Shown here: positions 32,644 through 43,616 of the stretch, piece after piece | How the letters are laid out: each line of letters starts with the position of its first letter | How positions within the stretch are numbered: the first letter of the stretch is position 1 | Origin: Liriodendron chinense | Taxonomy: Eukaryota; Streptophyta; Magnoliopsida; Magnoliales; Magnoliaceae | Direction: 5' to 3' | Assembly: GCA_003013855.2 (NCBI GenBank) | Contig: PVNU02001303.1 | Span: 186,001-250,000 of the forward strand | DNA: 64,000 nt | Position numbers and translations under genes: made by a program | Notes under the pieces: model-generated | What the model was told of the DNA's origin: nothing | What the model saw: the letters and a program-made list of their open reading frames with translations, nothing else | Databases searched by the model: none

Positions 32644-33027
32644 GTCAAATGAGATATTACCCAATGTCAGAATCTTAGCATGTTCAAGTTGGTGCAGAAC
32701 AGTTATCCATTCATCCTCAACACTGTGACCTATCTTACCTACACCATTAACAAAGACATCCTCCAAACTCGAAATGTTCTTGAAATACATACGAATAAAA
32801 TCACCATAGTAATGGAATGACTGGAGGTTCGGAACAAAAATATCAATCTCTTCGGCATCCCAATAGTTGACCACCGTCAAGCGGTTAAGTGGCAGATGGA
32901 GAGCAGAAACCTTGACATGAATCAGATCTTGACAATCCCTTAAACTCAATTCCTCCAGATGTAGGCAATTTGAAAGCATGCTTTCAAACAGGGCATCTGT
33001 AACTCGAACAACACTTAGGTGGAGCAT
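32644..33027 (-). pseudogene. F-box/FBD/LRR gene copy 1: LRR exon, 5' truncated
   Basis: Minus strand MLHLSVVRVTDALFESMLSN, CLHLEELSLRDCQDLIHVKV and SALHLPLNRLTVVNYWDAEE are plant-type F-box LRRs. They are closely similar to 36960-37400 of copy 2. The frame is open to a donor-like GTATAT (exon ends about 32644). Upstream of 33027 homology stops and GGGCCCAC repeat modules begin, so the F-box exon start is lost. Together with the 1-bp deletion in the FBD exon, this marks the copy as a pseudogene. Confidence 0.75.
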
Positions 33028-34120
33028 ATCCAGATCTCAGGTGGGCCACACCACAGAAAACATTGAGGATGAATGCCTGCTGTTGAAATCTTTTCAGGGC
33101 CCACCATCATGATTATTTCCCATCTAACCCATCCATCAGGTCACGCAGACCTGCATGAATGGAAAACACAAGCATCAGCTGGATCCAACACTTCAGTGGA
33201 CCACACCATGGGAAGCGGTGGGGATGAATGGCCACCGTTGAAAATGGTTGGGCCGCTGTTGCACGTGTGGGCCCCAACGTGAGGTTTATTTACCATCTAA
33301 TCTGTTGTTAAGGTCACACAGACCTGGATGGAAAGAAAACACAAATATCAGCCACGAGCGTGGTCCACGCTGAAGGCAGCGTGTTTGACACGCTGCCCAG
33401 CAGTGGCCCACCTCGTGGAGCCCACCATGCCCATCCGTCCATCCATTTTCCTATATCATTTCAGGGCATGGGCCCAAAAATGAACCAGATACAAGTCTCA
33501 TGTGGGCCACAGCCACACCATCTGTAACGGTGGAGAAAATGATGTCCACCGTTGAAACCTTCCTAAGGCCACATGATGTTTATATGCCACCCAGACTTAT
33601 GGCACAGGTCCAGGTGAAGGGGATAACACAAATATCAGCCTTATCCAAACCTTTTATGACCCATGTGGGTCCACGCTGTAGGCACTGTTCAGCAGGTGGC
33701 CCACCCTGTGGGTCCCATCGTGATGTATCTGTCTTATCCACATTGCCCATCTATTTTTCCATGTCATTTTAGGACGTGGACCCAAAAATGAGACAGATCT
33801 AACCCTCAGGTGGGCCACACCGTGGGAAACAATGGTCATGAATGCCCATCATTGAAATTTTCTTGGGACCAATGTAATGTTTATTGCCACATCCAGCTAG
33901 AGGCCATGGGGCCCACCGTGGGGTATTTATTCTAACCACACTGCCCATCCATCTTGACATCCCATGAAATGTGTGGGGCCCGATGTTGGATGGGCCACAT
34001 TTAAGAAAATAGTGGTGACTGAATGCCTACCACTAAAACTTCCAAGGGCCTATTGTAATGTGTACTTGCCATCCAACTTATCGGTAGGGCCCACTATGGA
34101 TCTCACTTTGGGGACTTGTG
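33028..34120. repeat. Cluster of GGGCCCAC-family repeat modules
   Basis: Four to five degenerate modules in alternating order. Recurring words are AGGTGGGCCACACC, CACCGTTGAAA, GTTTAT.TGCCA, CACAGACCTGGATG, AACACAAATATCAGC, CATCCATTTT and GGGCCCACC. They match arms and centre of the foldback element at 43617-44059. No coding potential. One edge coincides with the loss of F-box copy 1 sequence. Confidence 0.7.
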
Positions 34121-34125
34121 AGAAC

Positions 34126-35608
34126 TGTCACGGATTGCCGCCGTGATGCATATGATCTATTCGTGTCTATTTGTTAGATCTTCTTAGTATACGAGTCATA
34201 TGATGGACTGATTCAAGTCTTAAGTGGGCCATGTCACGTAAACTTTTCTATTATTAGTAGGACCCTCTATTTAGATCCCACTCCCTGTATATTCGACCAT
34301 TTGAGGCCGATTATCACATGATACGTTTGAAACATGTTAGTATACTTAGCTTGGTAGGTAACACTGATAATACGCTTAGTGTAATGAATATCATGCCCAT
34401 TCAATTGTGCATACGCATCATATGTATGCCGGAGTATGGATGATGTTGATCATAGCATATGCTTTACGGCTTGAGATACTTAGGGGACCTGTATGAGATA
34501 GGGTCGCCCCACATGATCATGCGGTATGCGCAGGTTTGGGGCATGACTTTGATAGTATGACTCATGCTTCTCACATCATGTATGTCACGATCAGATTCAC
34601 ACCCCAGTGGCAACGGGGTTGTAGCCACCACAGTCACATTGCGGATGGTAGAAATGGACACCGGAAATATGTTCTAGTACTTAGGCGCCAAAAACTTTCA
34701 TGGGTGAAAGTCCTTAAACCTTGCAGTACCAGTATAATGCTCCAATGTCTAGACCGACTGGATCTATGAGCACACGAGGGCCAAATATCAGTAGGTCGTG
34801 TCTTCCACTGTGTCAGGGTCGATTGGAAGGGGGTGTGACCTTACCCGCCCGGGTGCAAAGGGCTATATACTAGGTTGAGTCTGACCAGCTCGTGAATGGG
34901 TTCGCTATCGACGAGTCAGGTGGATTTTCTTATATGCCATTGACGAGGCGGATAGTGAGGTCTCTTCCACTCGCTTGGTTATGCACGCGACCAATGTCAG
35001 GAGTGTACTAGACCCCGGTGATGTCCCAGTTGTAAACCGTATGATATATTGCAGTTGAGGATTGACATGCGCACATTGTATCTTTAGAATATAACACTCG
35101 GCCATATAGGCCCCTTGTATTGCATAGCCTCGGGATGGCTAATAGCACTCATAGACTTGGTAGTGTAGCCTTCCATCATTTTCGCTTACTCTGATATCTG
35201 TATACCGGTCTTATGTATTGTGCACACACCATGCACTCTTTAAGCTTCATAGTAAGCTTATGCACGTTGTTTACGTGCAGGATATGCTATACCGCGACAA
35301 CAGTGAGACAGGGGCGCGCATTTGATCCTTCAGCTTTTTAGTTATGCATTGTATTTTCCTTTTCGCAATATTGTACTCAAAAGATTATCTTAGTGGATAT
35401 GTGATGTGATGCTTTTTGGTTTGGTACACTTGTAGTTATGCTCATCTATAAAGGAAAAAAATTTACCCTGAAAATCCTCCTTGCCGGATCCCAAGATCAG
35501 AACCTGGCGTATGGAAGCTAGGAGCCGAAAATGGGGTACTATGAAGGCTGCACTAGATTCAGCGGCCGAAAATTTAGTGAGCCCGGTCCCCGAGTTTGGG
35601 GCATGACA
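34126..35608 (-). repeat. Gypsy LTR-like remnant (solo LTR?)
   Basis: The minus strand begins TGTCATGCCCCAAACTCGGG at 35608, a terminus typical of Gypsy LTRs of the Del/Tekay type. A matching TGTCA occurs at 34126-34130, giving TGTCA...TGACA ends, but flanking 5-mers (AGAAC, CATGA) do not match. The left border is therefore uncertain and the sequence may be a fragment. Confidence 0.45.
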
Positions 35609-35619
35609 CATGAAGTGTA

Positions 35620-35631
35620 TTACACGTCCAA

Positions 35632-35689
<58 letters not shown>

Positions 35690-36066
35690 AGAGGAAGCTT
35701 ATTAGTAGAGGAAGTTTTGCTCGCAAAGGTGATTCATGGTGCAACGACGTCTCGGCTCTTCAACGTCCTCGTGCTCAGGTGAGATCTCTCAGTTTTTAAT
35801 TTTTTTATTGTTATCCATCGCTGCATGGGTGAAGAAGGTTTGATCCAAACGGTGTGTGCTTATGATCGAGGTTGTAACGGTGCTACTTGATATTGGATTG
35901 TTGATCTGGACGAGATCCCGAGGTTTTTACCTCTTTGAGGGTTTTCACGTAAAAGTCTCTTGCTTCATGCGGTTGATGATTTGATTTAGTTTATTGCTTT
36001 ATCACAACCCATAATTCTAGTAGTTTGGGGGGCGAGATCCTAAGGTTTTGTGAAACACACCCAACA
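35620..36066 (+). repeat. Copia LTR-like 3' remnant with (GA)n
   Basis: After a (GA)n run (35634-35687) the sequence has R/U5 landmarks seen in the other Copia LTRs here: GAGGTTTTTACCTC, GGGTTTTCACGTAAAAGTCTC, and an end at CACACCCAACA. No primer site follows and no partner LTR was found. Confidence 0.45.
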
Positions 36067-36600
36067 ATATTATGTTACAAGTTTTCAATGGTCATTACCA
36101 TGGTGAATTTTCCATTCCCCATCTAGACAACATCTCTAGGAGGATTGGCATTAGCCCCCTGTTTTGGCCTAAAAACCATTTATGGATGGCGCCCTAGTTG
36201 ATTGACATTGCCGATATCACCATCAATTCCCCCAGGAAATGAGATTGGATCTATTGCTTTTGTCTTGGAGGTGTGTATCTAAGGTGGTGGAATTGCAATA
36301 AGTATGCAAGGGAATTGAATGGAATGTATTTAGGAAGGACCGGGAAAATGGACCGTGGGAGTTAAGAGATCATGGAAGTGGAGGTGGAGACTGTTGTCTC
36401 GATGGGGAATGGGAAATTCACCATATATACCTGCCCATTAAAACCTTCATGATCGTGCATAGGGCCCACCGAGATGTGGTTCACACATCCAGCCCATCCA
36501 TTGCGTGTGTCCCACTCGTATGAGGGGTCACAACATGTTTCAGTCTCATCCAAAACTCACGTAGGCCCCACCAAGTGATTTTAGATGTTATAGGCATGTT
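36067..36600. other. Non-coding stretch with a GGGCCCAC-family module
   Basis: Nothing recognisable in 36067-36430. From 36440 to 36600 words such as AGGGCCCACCGAGATGTGG and AGCCCATCCATTGCGTGTGT belong to the dispersed repeat family. Confidence 0.5.
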
Positions 36601-36959
36601 ATATTTCCCGGCTATATCTACATGCTGTGCAGATCAAAAGAAAGAATTTAGTAATATAACAGTCCACCTCTGCACACCATACAGCTGGTGGGTCCCACTT
36701 GTGTAGATGAACTGGCCAAAATTTACAGGCCAGTCCACTCATTAGCATTTTTCCTTTTTTTTTTTTTTTTTTTGAACCTCAGAATGTTTTAAACATTTAA
36801 AGCCCAACTTACGGTCGAACTAACTGATTTTCAGCCAGGACATTTACAATATGGAGCCCACCTAATGTGGATCGATATCCTACAAACGCTTGTAGAGGTT
36901 TCTGTGGAACAAATGAAAACTGTTAAGAATTTCATAGAAGAGTAGGAATGAACACATAC
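36600..36959 (-). other. Intron remnant of F-box copy 2
   Basis: Similar to the intron 32249-32643 of copy 1, including the acceptor region (CTGCACAG at about 36620-36630), but homology ends right at the following exon, which is missing. Contains a poly-T run. Confidence 0.6.
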
Positions 36960-37890
36960 CCCAAGTAAGAGATTACACAATGTCAGAATATTAACGTGTT
37001 TAAGATGGTGCAGAACAGTAATCCAATCAAAACAGTAAGCATCCCTACAGAATGACCGGAGGTTCGGATTGTTCTCGAAAGTGATGGTAATAAAATCACC
37101 ATAGAAACAGATGGTAATAAAATCACCATAGAAACAGAATGACCGGAGGTTCGGAGCAAAAATCTCAATCTTTCCAGCACCCCGACAGTCGACCACTATT
37201 AAGTTCTTAAGTGGCAGATCTGGAGCAGAAACCTTGATACAAGCCAAACCATGACAATGCCTTAAACTCAATTCCTCCAGAAGGGGGCAATTTGAAAGCA
37301 TGTTTTCAAGCAGTGCATCTGTAACTCTAACAAGTCTTAGGTGGAGCATTTTGAGATAGGGGCAACCTTTGAAATTCAACGGCAGGGAGAAATTGCAGCG
37401 ACTAAAATTTAAATGGGTTATAGAATCACAACTAAAGATGGAGTTAAGCAATTTAGTAGGTAGGCCTTCAAATGCCCAAAAATTTAAATGGGTTATAAAA
37501 TCATATATAGTTTTGACTCCTTTTGCTACTGCAAATTCGACCCATTTCTCAGCATCTGACAGATATCGATTGCCAGGATTAAGCAAGAGCTGAAACATCT
37601 GAATCTCCTTGGCTTTATGGAGTTGTAGATATCGGTTGACAGTAGCCACGAATTCTTCTTGCGAATTCCACACCGAAATCCAGAGCAGTGGCATAAGCCA
37701 AGATGGATTTCCACAAGTTTCTCCTTCTCCTTGACAAAATGCTTGTTCTTACCATGAATTTCATCGGCATCAAAGAAATGATGTAATGAAGGATAGCATC
37801 TGGTAGTCGGCTGATTCTGTCATTGGTTTTCTCCATTTCTTTCTTGCTATGAAATTGATGCTTATTCACTGCACTCGAAGGATTCTCCAT
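36960..37890 (-). pseudogene. F-box/LRR gene copy 2 (F-box exon, frameshifted)
   Basis: Minus strand ATG at 37890. About 20 residues in, it reads EKTNDRISRLPDAILHYIIS and LMPMKFMVRTSILSRRRR, a clear F-box (Skp1-binding) domain. Near 37695 a 1-nt insertion shifts the frame. The correct frame continues with MPLLWISVWNSQEEFVATVN, RYLQLHKAKEIQ, WVEFAVAKGVK and several LRRs (FSRCNFSLPLNFKGCPYLKM, LHLRLVRVTDALLENML). An in-frame 27-bp tandem duplication (37084-37110 and 37111-37137) doubles the residues ICFYGDFIT. The exon meets a GTATGT donor at 36958-36959. Downstream exons are absent. Confidence 0.82.
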
Positions 37891-38276
37891 TTAGTTCCTC
37901 TTACTTTCGTCCTGATTATACGGTGTGGATTGAAATAGTTCGGTCTAATCGCACTGTAGAAATCAACGGCCCTTATGCAACCCTTTGTTCATGGCCATGA
38001 TAGCCAAGACAAACCAAGAATATGAAGAATTCTCCTTCTGATCTTGTATATTGATTTAAATCCAAAATAGGTTTATTCATAGAGGTATACAACATTCGTA
38101 ATTAAGGACTTAGGACCCAAGTGACTTAGGAACTAAGTGACTTAGTAAGGAAGGGAAACCAGCTATTACCCCCCCCCCCCCCCCCCCCCCCCCTCAAACT
38201 GATGTGGGGAATCAACCAACAACAGTTTGTGCACTGAGGCATAGTACCATATAGAATGATGGACTTCTATTAGATG
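37891..38276. other. Upstream region of F-box copy 2, with poly-C tract
   Basis: Non-coding. It includes an uninterrupted run of 25 C at 38169-38193 and ends at the AGATG target duplication (38272-38276) of the following Copia element. Confidence 0.6.
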
Positions 38277-38903
38277 TGTTGCGCAGCACACTAACAACGC
38301 CGGTGAACCGAGATCCAATCTCCGATCTCACCCACAAACGATAAACAGGAAGAAATAATAATTAGAAGAGGAATTCACACAAACCAACAATCCACAAGAC
38401 AGATTTTACGTGGAAAAACCCTAAACAAGGGTAAAAAACGACGGTGCAAAACTCTACTATGAAGAAGAACAAAGTTACAAGCAATACACTTACCTTCTCC
38501 TATGCTCCCATGCACAGAGATGGCCCTTTTGCTAATCCTCTCGCCTTTTTCTCACCTTAAACGTATAGAACCCTAATCTCATTGCCCAATCCCAGTTTAC
38601 ACCCCTTTATATAGAAACCCCAAAATTAGAACACAAAATAGAAAACCTCGCACTTAAGCCTGCGACTGGTCGGGCGCCCGGTCATTACTGGGTCGGGCGC
38701 CCGCCCATTACAAAAATCGTCCAGCTAGGAATAGAATAAATCAGACTAATATCGGGCGCCCGGTCATTTTGACCGTCGGGTGCCCGACCGTTCACAGAAC
38801 AGTCCAGTGGCTTTTGTCCTAGAATACATGAATATCGAGCGCCCGGTCATCAGACCGTCCAGGCGCCCGACCACATCTTGGTGAGTTGGCTCCATACTCA
38901 ACA
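38277..38903 (-). repeat. 3' LTR of the Copia element
   Basis: 627 bp. U3 palindrome cluster at about 38666-38875. TATA box at 38606-38614 (plus-strand TTTATATAG). The polypurine tract abuts it at 38904-38918 (minus-strand CTCCAAGTAGGAGAT). Confidence 0.9.
38666..38875. promoter_or_regulatory. GC-rich palindrome cluster in Copia U3
   Basis: Three units of roughly 75 bp. Each pairs CGGGCGCCCGGTCA with TGACCGTCGGG/GCGCCCGA-type inverted partners, separated by spacers containing AACAGTCCAG-like words. Related clusters are at 5445-5733 and about 61003-61190. It lies about 55 bp upstream of the TATA box. Confidence 0.75.
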
Positions 38904-38918
38904 ATCTCCTACTTGGAG

Positions 38919-39870
38919 ACACATCACCACATGATCCTTTGTCTTCTACATTCGGAGTGCACCACCCCCCAGTCTTCAAACCTGAAGACCAATCAAAGCC
39001 GAACAGAGCTTCAGCTTCTCCTGTGTGACCGCCTTGGTCAATATATCTGTAGATTCTCACTTGTATGAATCTTCTCCAAAGCAATCGATCCATCTTCTAG
39101 TAACGAACGTATGAAGTGATATCTTATATCAATATGCTTGGTCCTCGAATGAAAGGCTGAATTCTTAGCCAAGTGTATTGCACTCTGACTGTCAATGTAC
39201 AGCTTGCAACCTACTTGCTTCTTCCCCAACTCTTCCATAAAACCTTATATCCATACCATCTCCTTGCACACTTCTGTAGCTGTAATATATTCTGATACCG
39301 TTGTACTGATGGATACTATCTTCTGTAATTGAGAGACCCAACTGACTGCAGCACTACCCAGGGTAAAGACATACCCTGTAGTGCTCCTTTTGCTGTCGAT
39401 ATCTCCTGCCAAATCTGAGTCAACATAGCCTTGTAGCTTGATTTTCGATCCTTTATAACACAGCCCTACATCCACAGTACCTACCAGGTATCTGAGATCC
39501 ACTTCACAGCTTCCCAATGTTCCTTCCCGGGGTTGTTCATGAACCTGCTAACAACTCCCACTGCTTGAGCAATATCTGGCCTCGTGCTAGCCATAGCATA
39601 CATGAGGCTCCCTATAGCTGATGCATAAGGGACTTTAGCCATGTAGTCCCATTCATTCTACATCTTAGCTCCTTGCTCCTTAGAAAACTTGAAGTGGTTG
39701 GCTAATGGAATGCTAACCAGCATAGAACCTCCCATGCTAAATCGATCAAGTACCTTGGCTATGTACTCTACCTGTGACAAAACTAGCTTCTTGTCTTCCC
39801 TGTCACGCTTTATCCTCGTGCATAGGATTGTTTTGTAGCTCCTAAATCTTTCATGGTAAACTCTCTAGAA
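38919..39870 (-). pseudogene. Copia RNase H and RT C-terminal part
   Basis: Minus strand: LQGYVDSDLAGDIDSKRSTT, GYVFTLGSAAVSW, SEYITATEVCKEM, then after a stop KLYIDSQSAIHLAKN and FHSRTKHIDIRYHFIRSLLE. These are the conserved Copia RNase H blocks with catalytic D, E and D recognisable. Stops and frame changes lie between the pieces (for example near 39240). Confidence 0.85.
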
Positions 39871-40754
39871 AGTTATCTTTTGAGATCTGAGATGTCCTTC
39901 ATGCTTGATCCGACCACAAGCATATTATCAACATACAGAAGAAGGATGATGTACGACGTATCAAACTTCTTCAAGTAGCAACAGTGGTCTGTATGACATC
40001 TCCTGTACTCGTTTCCCGACATGAAACTGTCGAACTTCTTGTACCACTGCCTCGGGGCCTGCTTCAGGCCATATAGACTCTTCTTCAGTCTACACACCTT
40101 GTTCTCCTTTCCTGGTGCCACGTATCCTGTCGGCTGATGCATATATATCTCTTCTTCAAGGTCTCCATGAAGAAAGGTTGTCTTAACATCTACCTGCTCT
40201 AGATGTAAGTCCTCTGTAGCCACTATACTCAAGACCATGCGAATCGTAGGCATCTTCACCACAGGAGAAAATATTTCTATGAAATCGATACCTGCCTTTT
40301 GTTGAAACCCTTTCACAACCAGTTTAACCTTGTACCATTTCGAACCATCGTGCTTCTCCTTCAGTCTGTAAACCCACTTGTTATAAAGAACTTTCTTACC
40401 CTTAGGTAGAGTGACTAGCTCCCACGTACGATTAGACTCAAGAGAGTCCATCTCATCTTCCATGGCTTACTCCCACTTAACTCGCATATCTGACCGTAAT
40501 GCCTCTTCAAAACACTCTGGATCACCATTATCTGTCAGCAGTTGATAATGTAAGGAGGGTGAGTATCGGACCTTGGGTCTCCTCTCCAGAGTAGACCTCC
40601 TCACAACCGGTGTCTGCGGCTCTGCCTCATCATGCTCCTGTGCATGCTCATCCTGTGGCACTGTAACACCCGTGTCTGGTAACTCTTCCAACTCTACGAA
40701 TTCTTTCTCATCGGCCTTATTCTGCTTTTGCTGCAATCTGTCTTTATGCATCAC
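39871..40754 (-). pseudogene. Copia reverse transcriptase with altered active site
   Basis: From 40754 the integrase-RT linker (VVRRSTLERRPKVRYSP, the family's RRS-RxxxP signature) leads after a stop into WELVTLPKGKKVL, NKWVYRLKEKHDGSKWYKVK, QVDVKTTFLHGDLEEEIYM, CRLKKSLYGLKQAPRQWYKK, and LLLYVDNMLVVG. The usual YVDD is YVDN here (AAT at 39924-39926), which would abolish metal binding at the polymerase site. The substitution fits a G-to-A change. Confidence 0.9.
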
Positions 40755-40837
40755 TTTTTCATTGAAGACTACGTCTTGCTTCTGATTATTTTTCGGTTCT
40801 CAATATCCCAAAATCGGTAGCCAAAATCATTCTGCCC

Positions 40838-41698
40838 TTAGCCTATCAACGTGCACCTTCTGGACTTCGCATCCAGCTTGTTTCTATACTCTGCATCAAT
40901 GTGAACATAAGAAGTGCAACTAAACACTCTGAGATGTGCAAGGTTCACCTCTTTTCCAATCCACATTTCTTCTGGTAGCCCACCATCCAATGGTGATGAG
41001 GGACTTCTATTGATGAGATATATGGCAATATTCAAAGCATCTGACTAAAAGGTCTTGAGCAACCCTGCATGTAGCCTCATGCTCCTAACGCGCTCAAGGA
41101 TGGTCCTGTTAATGCGCTCAGCCACACTGTTCTGCTACGGTGTCCCTGGAATCATTTTCTGATGTTTGATCCCATTTACTGCACAATACTCCTCAAACTT
41201 CTTATCACAGTATTCTCCCCCATTATCCGATCTGAGACACTTCACAGTTTTATCAGTCTCATTTTCTACCATAAATTTCCACTTCTTAAATCATCAAATA
41301 CATCAGACTTGTGCTTTAAGAAATAAACCCACAGTTTTCTACTAGCATCATCAATGAAAGAAACAAAATAGCGGGAACTACCAAGAGATGATAATGTCCC
41401 GATCGCCACACGTCAGTGTGAACAAGCTACAATAAATGTGTCTTTGGAGCGCGTCCTGTCTTCTTGAAGCTTACCCTCTTCTGCTTGCCATACATGCAAT
41501 CCTCGCAGAATTTCAGATCGATTGCTTTCAACCCTGGTAGCTTTCCCTTTGACAATAGCACTTTCATCTCCTTCTCACTCATATGTCCCAACCTCTGATG
41601 CCATAACTGCCCGTTCACTCCAGCTGATGCGACTGCGAGTGAACTATACAATCCGAAAGTCACGGACAAAGTACCTTCCTTCTTGCCTCAAGATATTA
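40838..41698 (-). pseudogene. Copia integrase, broken
   Basis: Minus strand from 41698: VTFGLYSSLAV, WHQRLGHMSEKEMKVLLSKG and FCEDCMYGKQKRVSF form the GAG-pre-integrase / HHCC zinc head. The catalytic core follows in fragments with several stops (the DNGGEY-like region around 41220, AERINRT near 41110). The C-terminal part is NIAIYLINRSPSSPLDGGLP and LRVFSCTSYVHI. The Gypsy element entered just upstream of the zinc head. Confidence 0.85.
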
Positions 41699-41703
41699 CT
41701 AAG

Positions 41704-42428
41704 TGTTCGCTTGCCTCAAGTGTAAGGCTGCGATGTAGTAATAAAACTCGGTAAGACCGAGGTCGATCCACAGGGAATTGGAAAACAGGTTCTAAACTAT
41801 TCCAACAACTCAATTTTGCAAGAAATAGGAGATTCAATTGAAGCAATTATACTAAAACAGTAACTTTAATGAAAACAGTAGTTTAAAGGCACTAAGGCAT
41901 TCAAGGATCCACTTGTAGCAATCCCATGTCAATCCAATCAATCCAAGCAAGATACACAACTAGATTCGAAGTCCTATCTCTCATCTAGTTGGAAAATAAA
42001 GCATTAAACACATTCAATCTCATTCAAGTTGAACTTCCAAGTTCTAGTCCCATTCAATCAATGTAGAATTCAAAATCATAGCCTTCGGAGTAACAGCCAT
42101 GCCTATGGACTATGGCCTGCTCAAGGACTACTATAATTCGAATCTAAACAAGCATCATATGATAATCTCAGAGAATTGCAAGGAATCCATGTCCGGAGCA
42201 CATGAACTCTCATAAAACATCTCAAACTACCAACTTGAAGAACTAGAATATGCAAAATCCAAACTTGAATTGAAAATTACTTGAATTAACTTGAATCAAG
42301 CATAAAATTAGCTACAAGCTTCACCTCTCAGCCTTAGCTGAGAGATTCTAGCCGAGCATTGTCATACTACAACTAGAACTCAAATAAGAAAGCATAAAAA
42401 CTAGAAAAACCGGAGTTTGGAGGGTTGA
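41704..42428 (-). repeat. 3' LTR of the Athila-like element, left piece
   Basis: Matches 58003-58766 of the partner LTR. The partner has an extra 44-bp tandem duplication (CATTCAATCACATTCAAG type, about 58313-58400). It is interrupted at GGAGGGTTGA by the CACTA element. Confidence 0.9.
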
Positions 42429-42439
42429 CACTACAAGAA

Positions 42440-42800
42440 AACGAATTTTTACCGACGAAAGTATTACCGACGAAATAATTTTCGTTGGGAAAAATCATTT
42501 TTCCCGACGAAATGAAAAAATCGTCGGTAAAAAGCTCCCGCCACCACCAAATTCATTCCCGCCATACACTTTTACCGACGAAATAAAAATTTCGTCGGTA
42601 AAAAGCTTATTGCCGACGAAGTAACCCGTCGCTAAAAAAGATAACAGAAAACTTCACTTTTACCGACGAACTTTTACCGACGAACAATTTCGTCGGTAAA
42701 AGTCTTATTTCCTGATTCCCGCCAAGAGTGAGAAGGACTTTTACCGACGAAATTCCTTACTTTTACCGACGAAAAATTTCGTAGATAAAAGTCTTTTAAT
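42440..42800. repeat. CACTA left subterminal repeats
   Basis: About ten copies of TTTACCGACGAAA or its complement TTTCGTCGGTAAA. In En/Spm elements such motifs bind the TNPA protein (family knowledge). Confidence 0.88.
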
Positions 42801-42830
42801 TTATTACACAGCACGACCGTCCCTCATTTC

Positions 42831-42832
<2 letters not shown>

Positions 42833-42870
<38 letters not shown>

Positions 42871-43100
42871 ACTCTCTCGCTCGCTCTCTCTCTCTCGAAC
42901 GACCCCCACCCCACCGTCCGCGGCCGTCTCTCTCATCGCCGACCACCGGCGTCCGGCGTTCGGTCACCGGCGTCGTACCATCTTTGCCGACCACCCATCT
43001 CAGCCAACCATCTCTTACCGGCGTCCCACCGCTGCTTGCCAAGAACCTCTGCCGGCCTCCGTACGCCGCCGCCACCTCCGGTAACCCTCTTCCCCTTCCT
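42833..43100 (+). promoter_or_regulatory. Probable 5' leader exon of the CACTA transcription unit
   Basis: A CT microsatellite (42833-42894) is followed by GC-rich sequence ending CACCTCCG|GTAACCC (about 43080), a plausible donor. The first acceptor before the transposase ATG is at 47907, implying a roughly 4.8-kb leader intron that holds the tandem arrays. The promoter role is inference. Confidence 0.4.
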
Positions 43101-43394
43101 TCTTCCTCCATTTCCCCTCTCTCCCTCTCTCCTCGTTGTTCATTGTGGGGCCCACTTCCAAAATCCAATGCATGTGGATCCCACCGTCGCTGTCCAATGC
43201 ATGTGGCCGGGTGGGTCTCACCATCACTTTCCATCGTCCATTGCATGTGGGGTCCGCCTTAGCTGTCTATTATTTGGTGGGGCCTACTGATTTAGTAAAT
43301 CCCTAATTAGGGATTTCAAAATTAAAATCTCCTAATTAGGGATTTTAAATTTTAAAATCCAAATTGTGATTTAGAAATTAAAGAAAAAATGAAA

Positions 43395-43595
43395 TTGTGG
43401 GGCCCACCGTCGCTGTCCACTGCCTGTGGGGCCCACGTCGATGTCCACTGGCTGTGGGGCCCACTGTCGCTGTCCGCTGGCTGTGGGGCGCACCGTCTCT
43501 GTCCACTACCTGTGGGGCCCACGTCGCTATCCACTGGCTGTTGGGCCCACCGTCGCTGTCCACTGCCTGTGGGGCCTACGTCACTGTCGACTGTT
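43395..43595. repeat. 28-29-bp tandem repeat, about 7 units
   Basis: Units of the type TGTGGGGCCCACGTCG followed by CTGTCCACTGCC. Diverged copies of the same phrase occur just upstream at 43145-43215. Confidence 0.88.
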
Positions 43596-43616
43596 TTAGA
43601 TGAAGTATATATTTGT

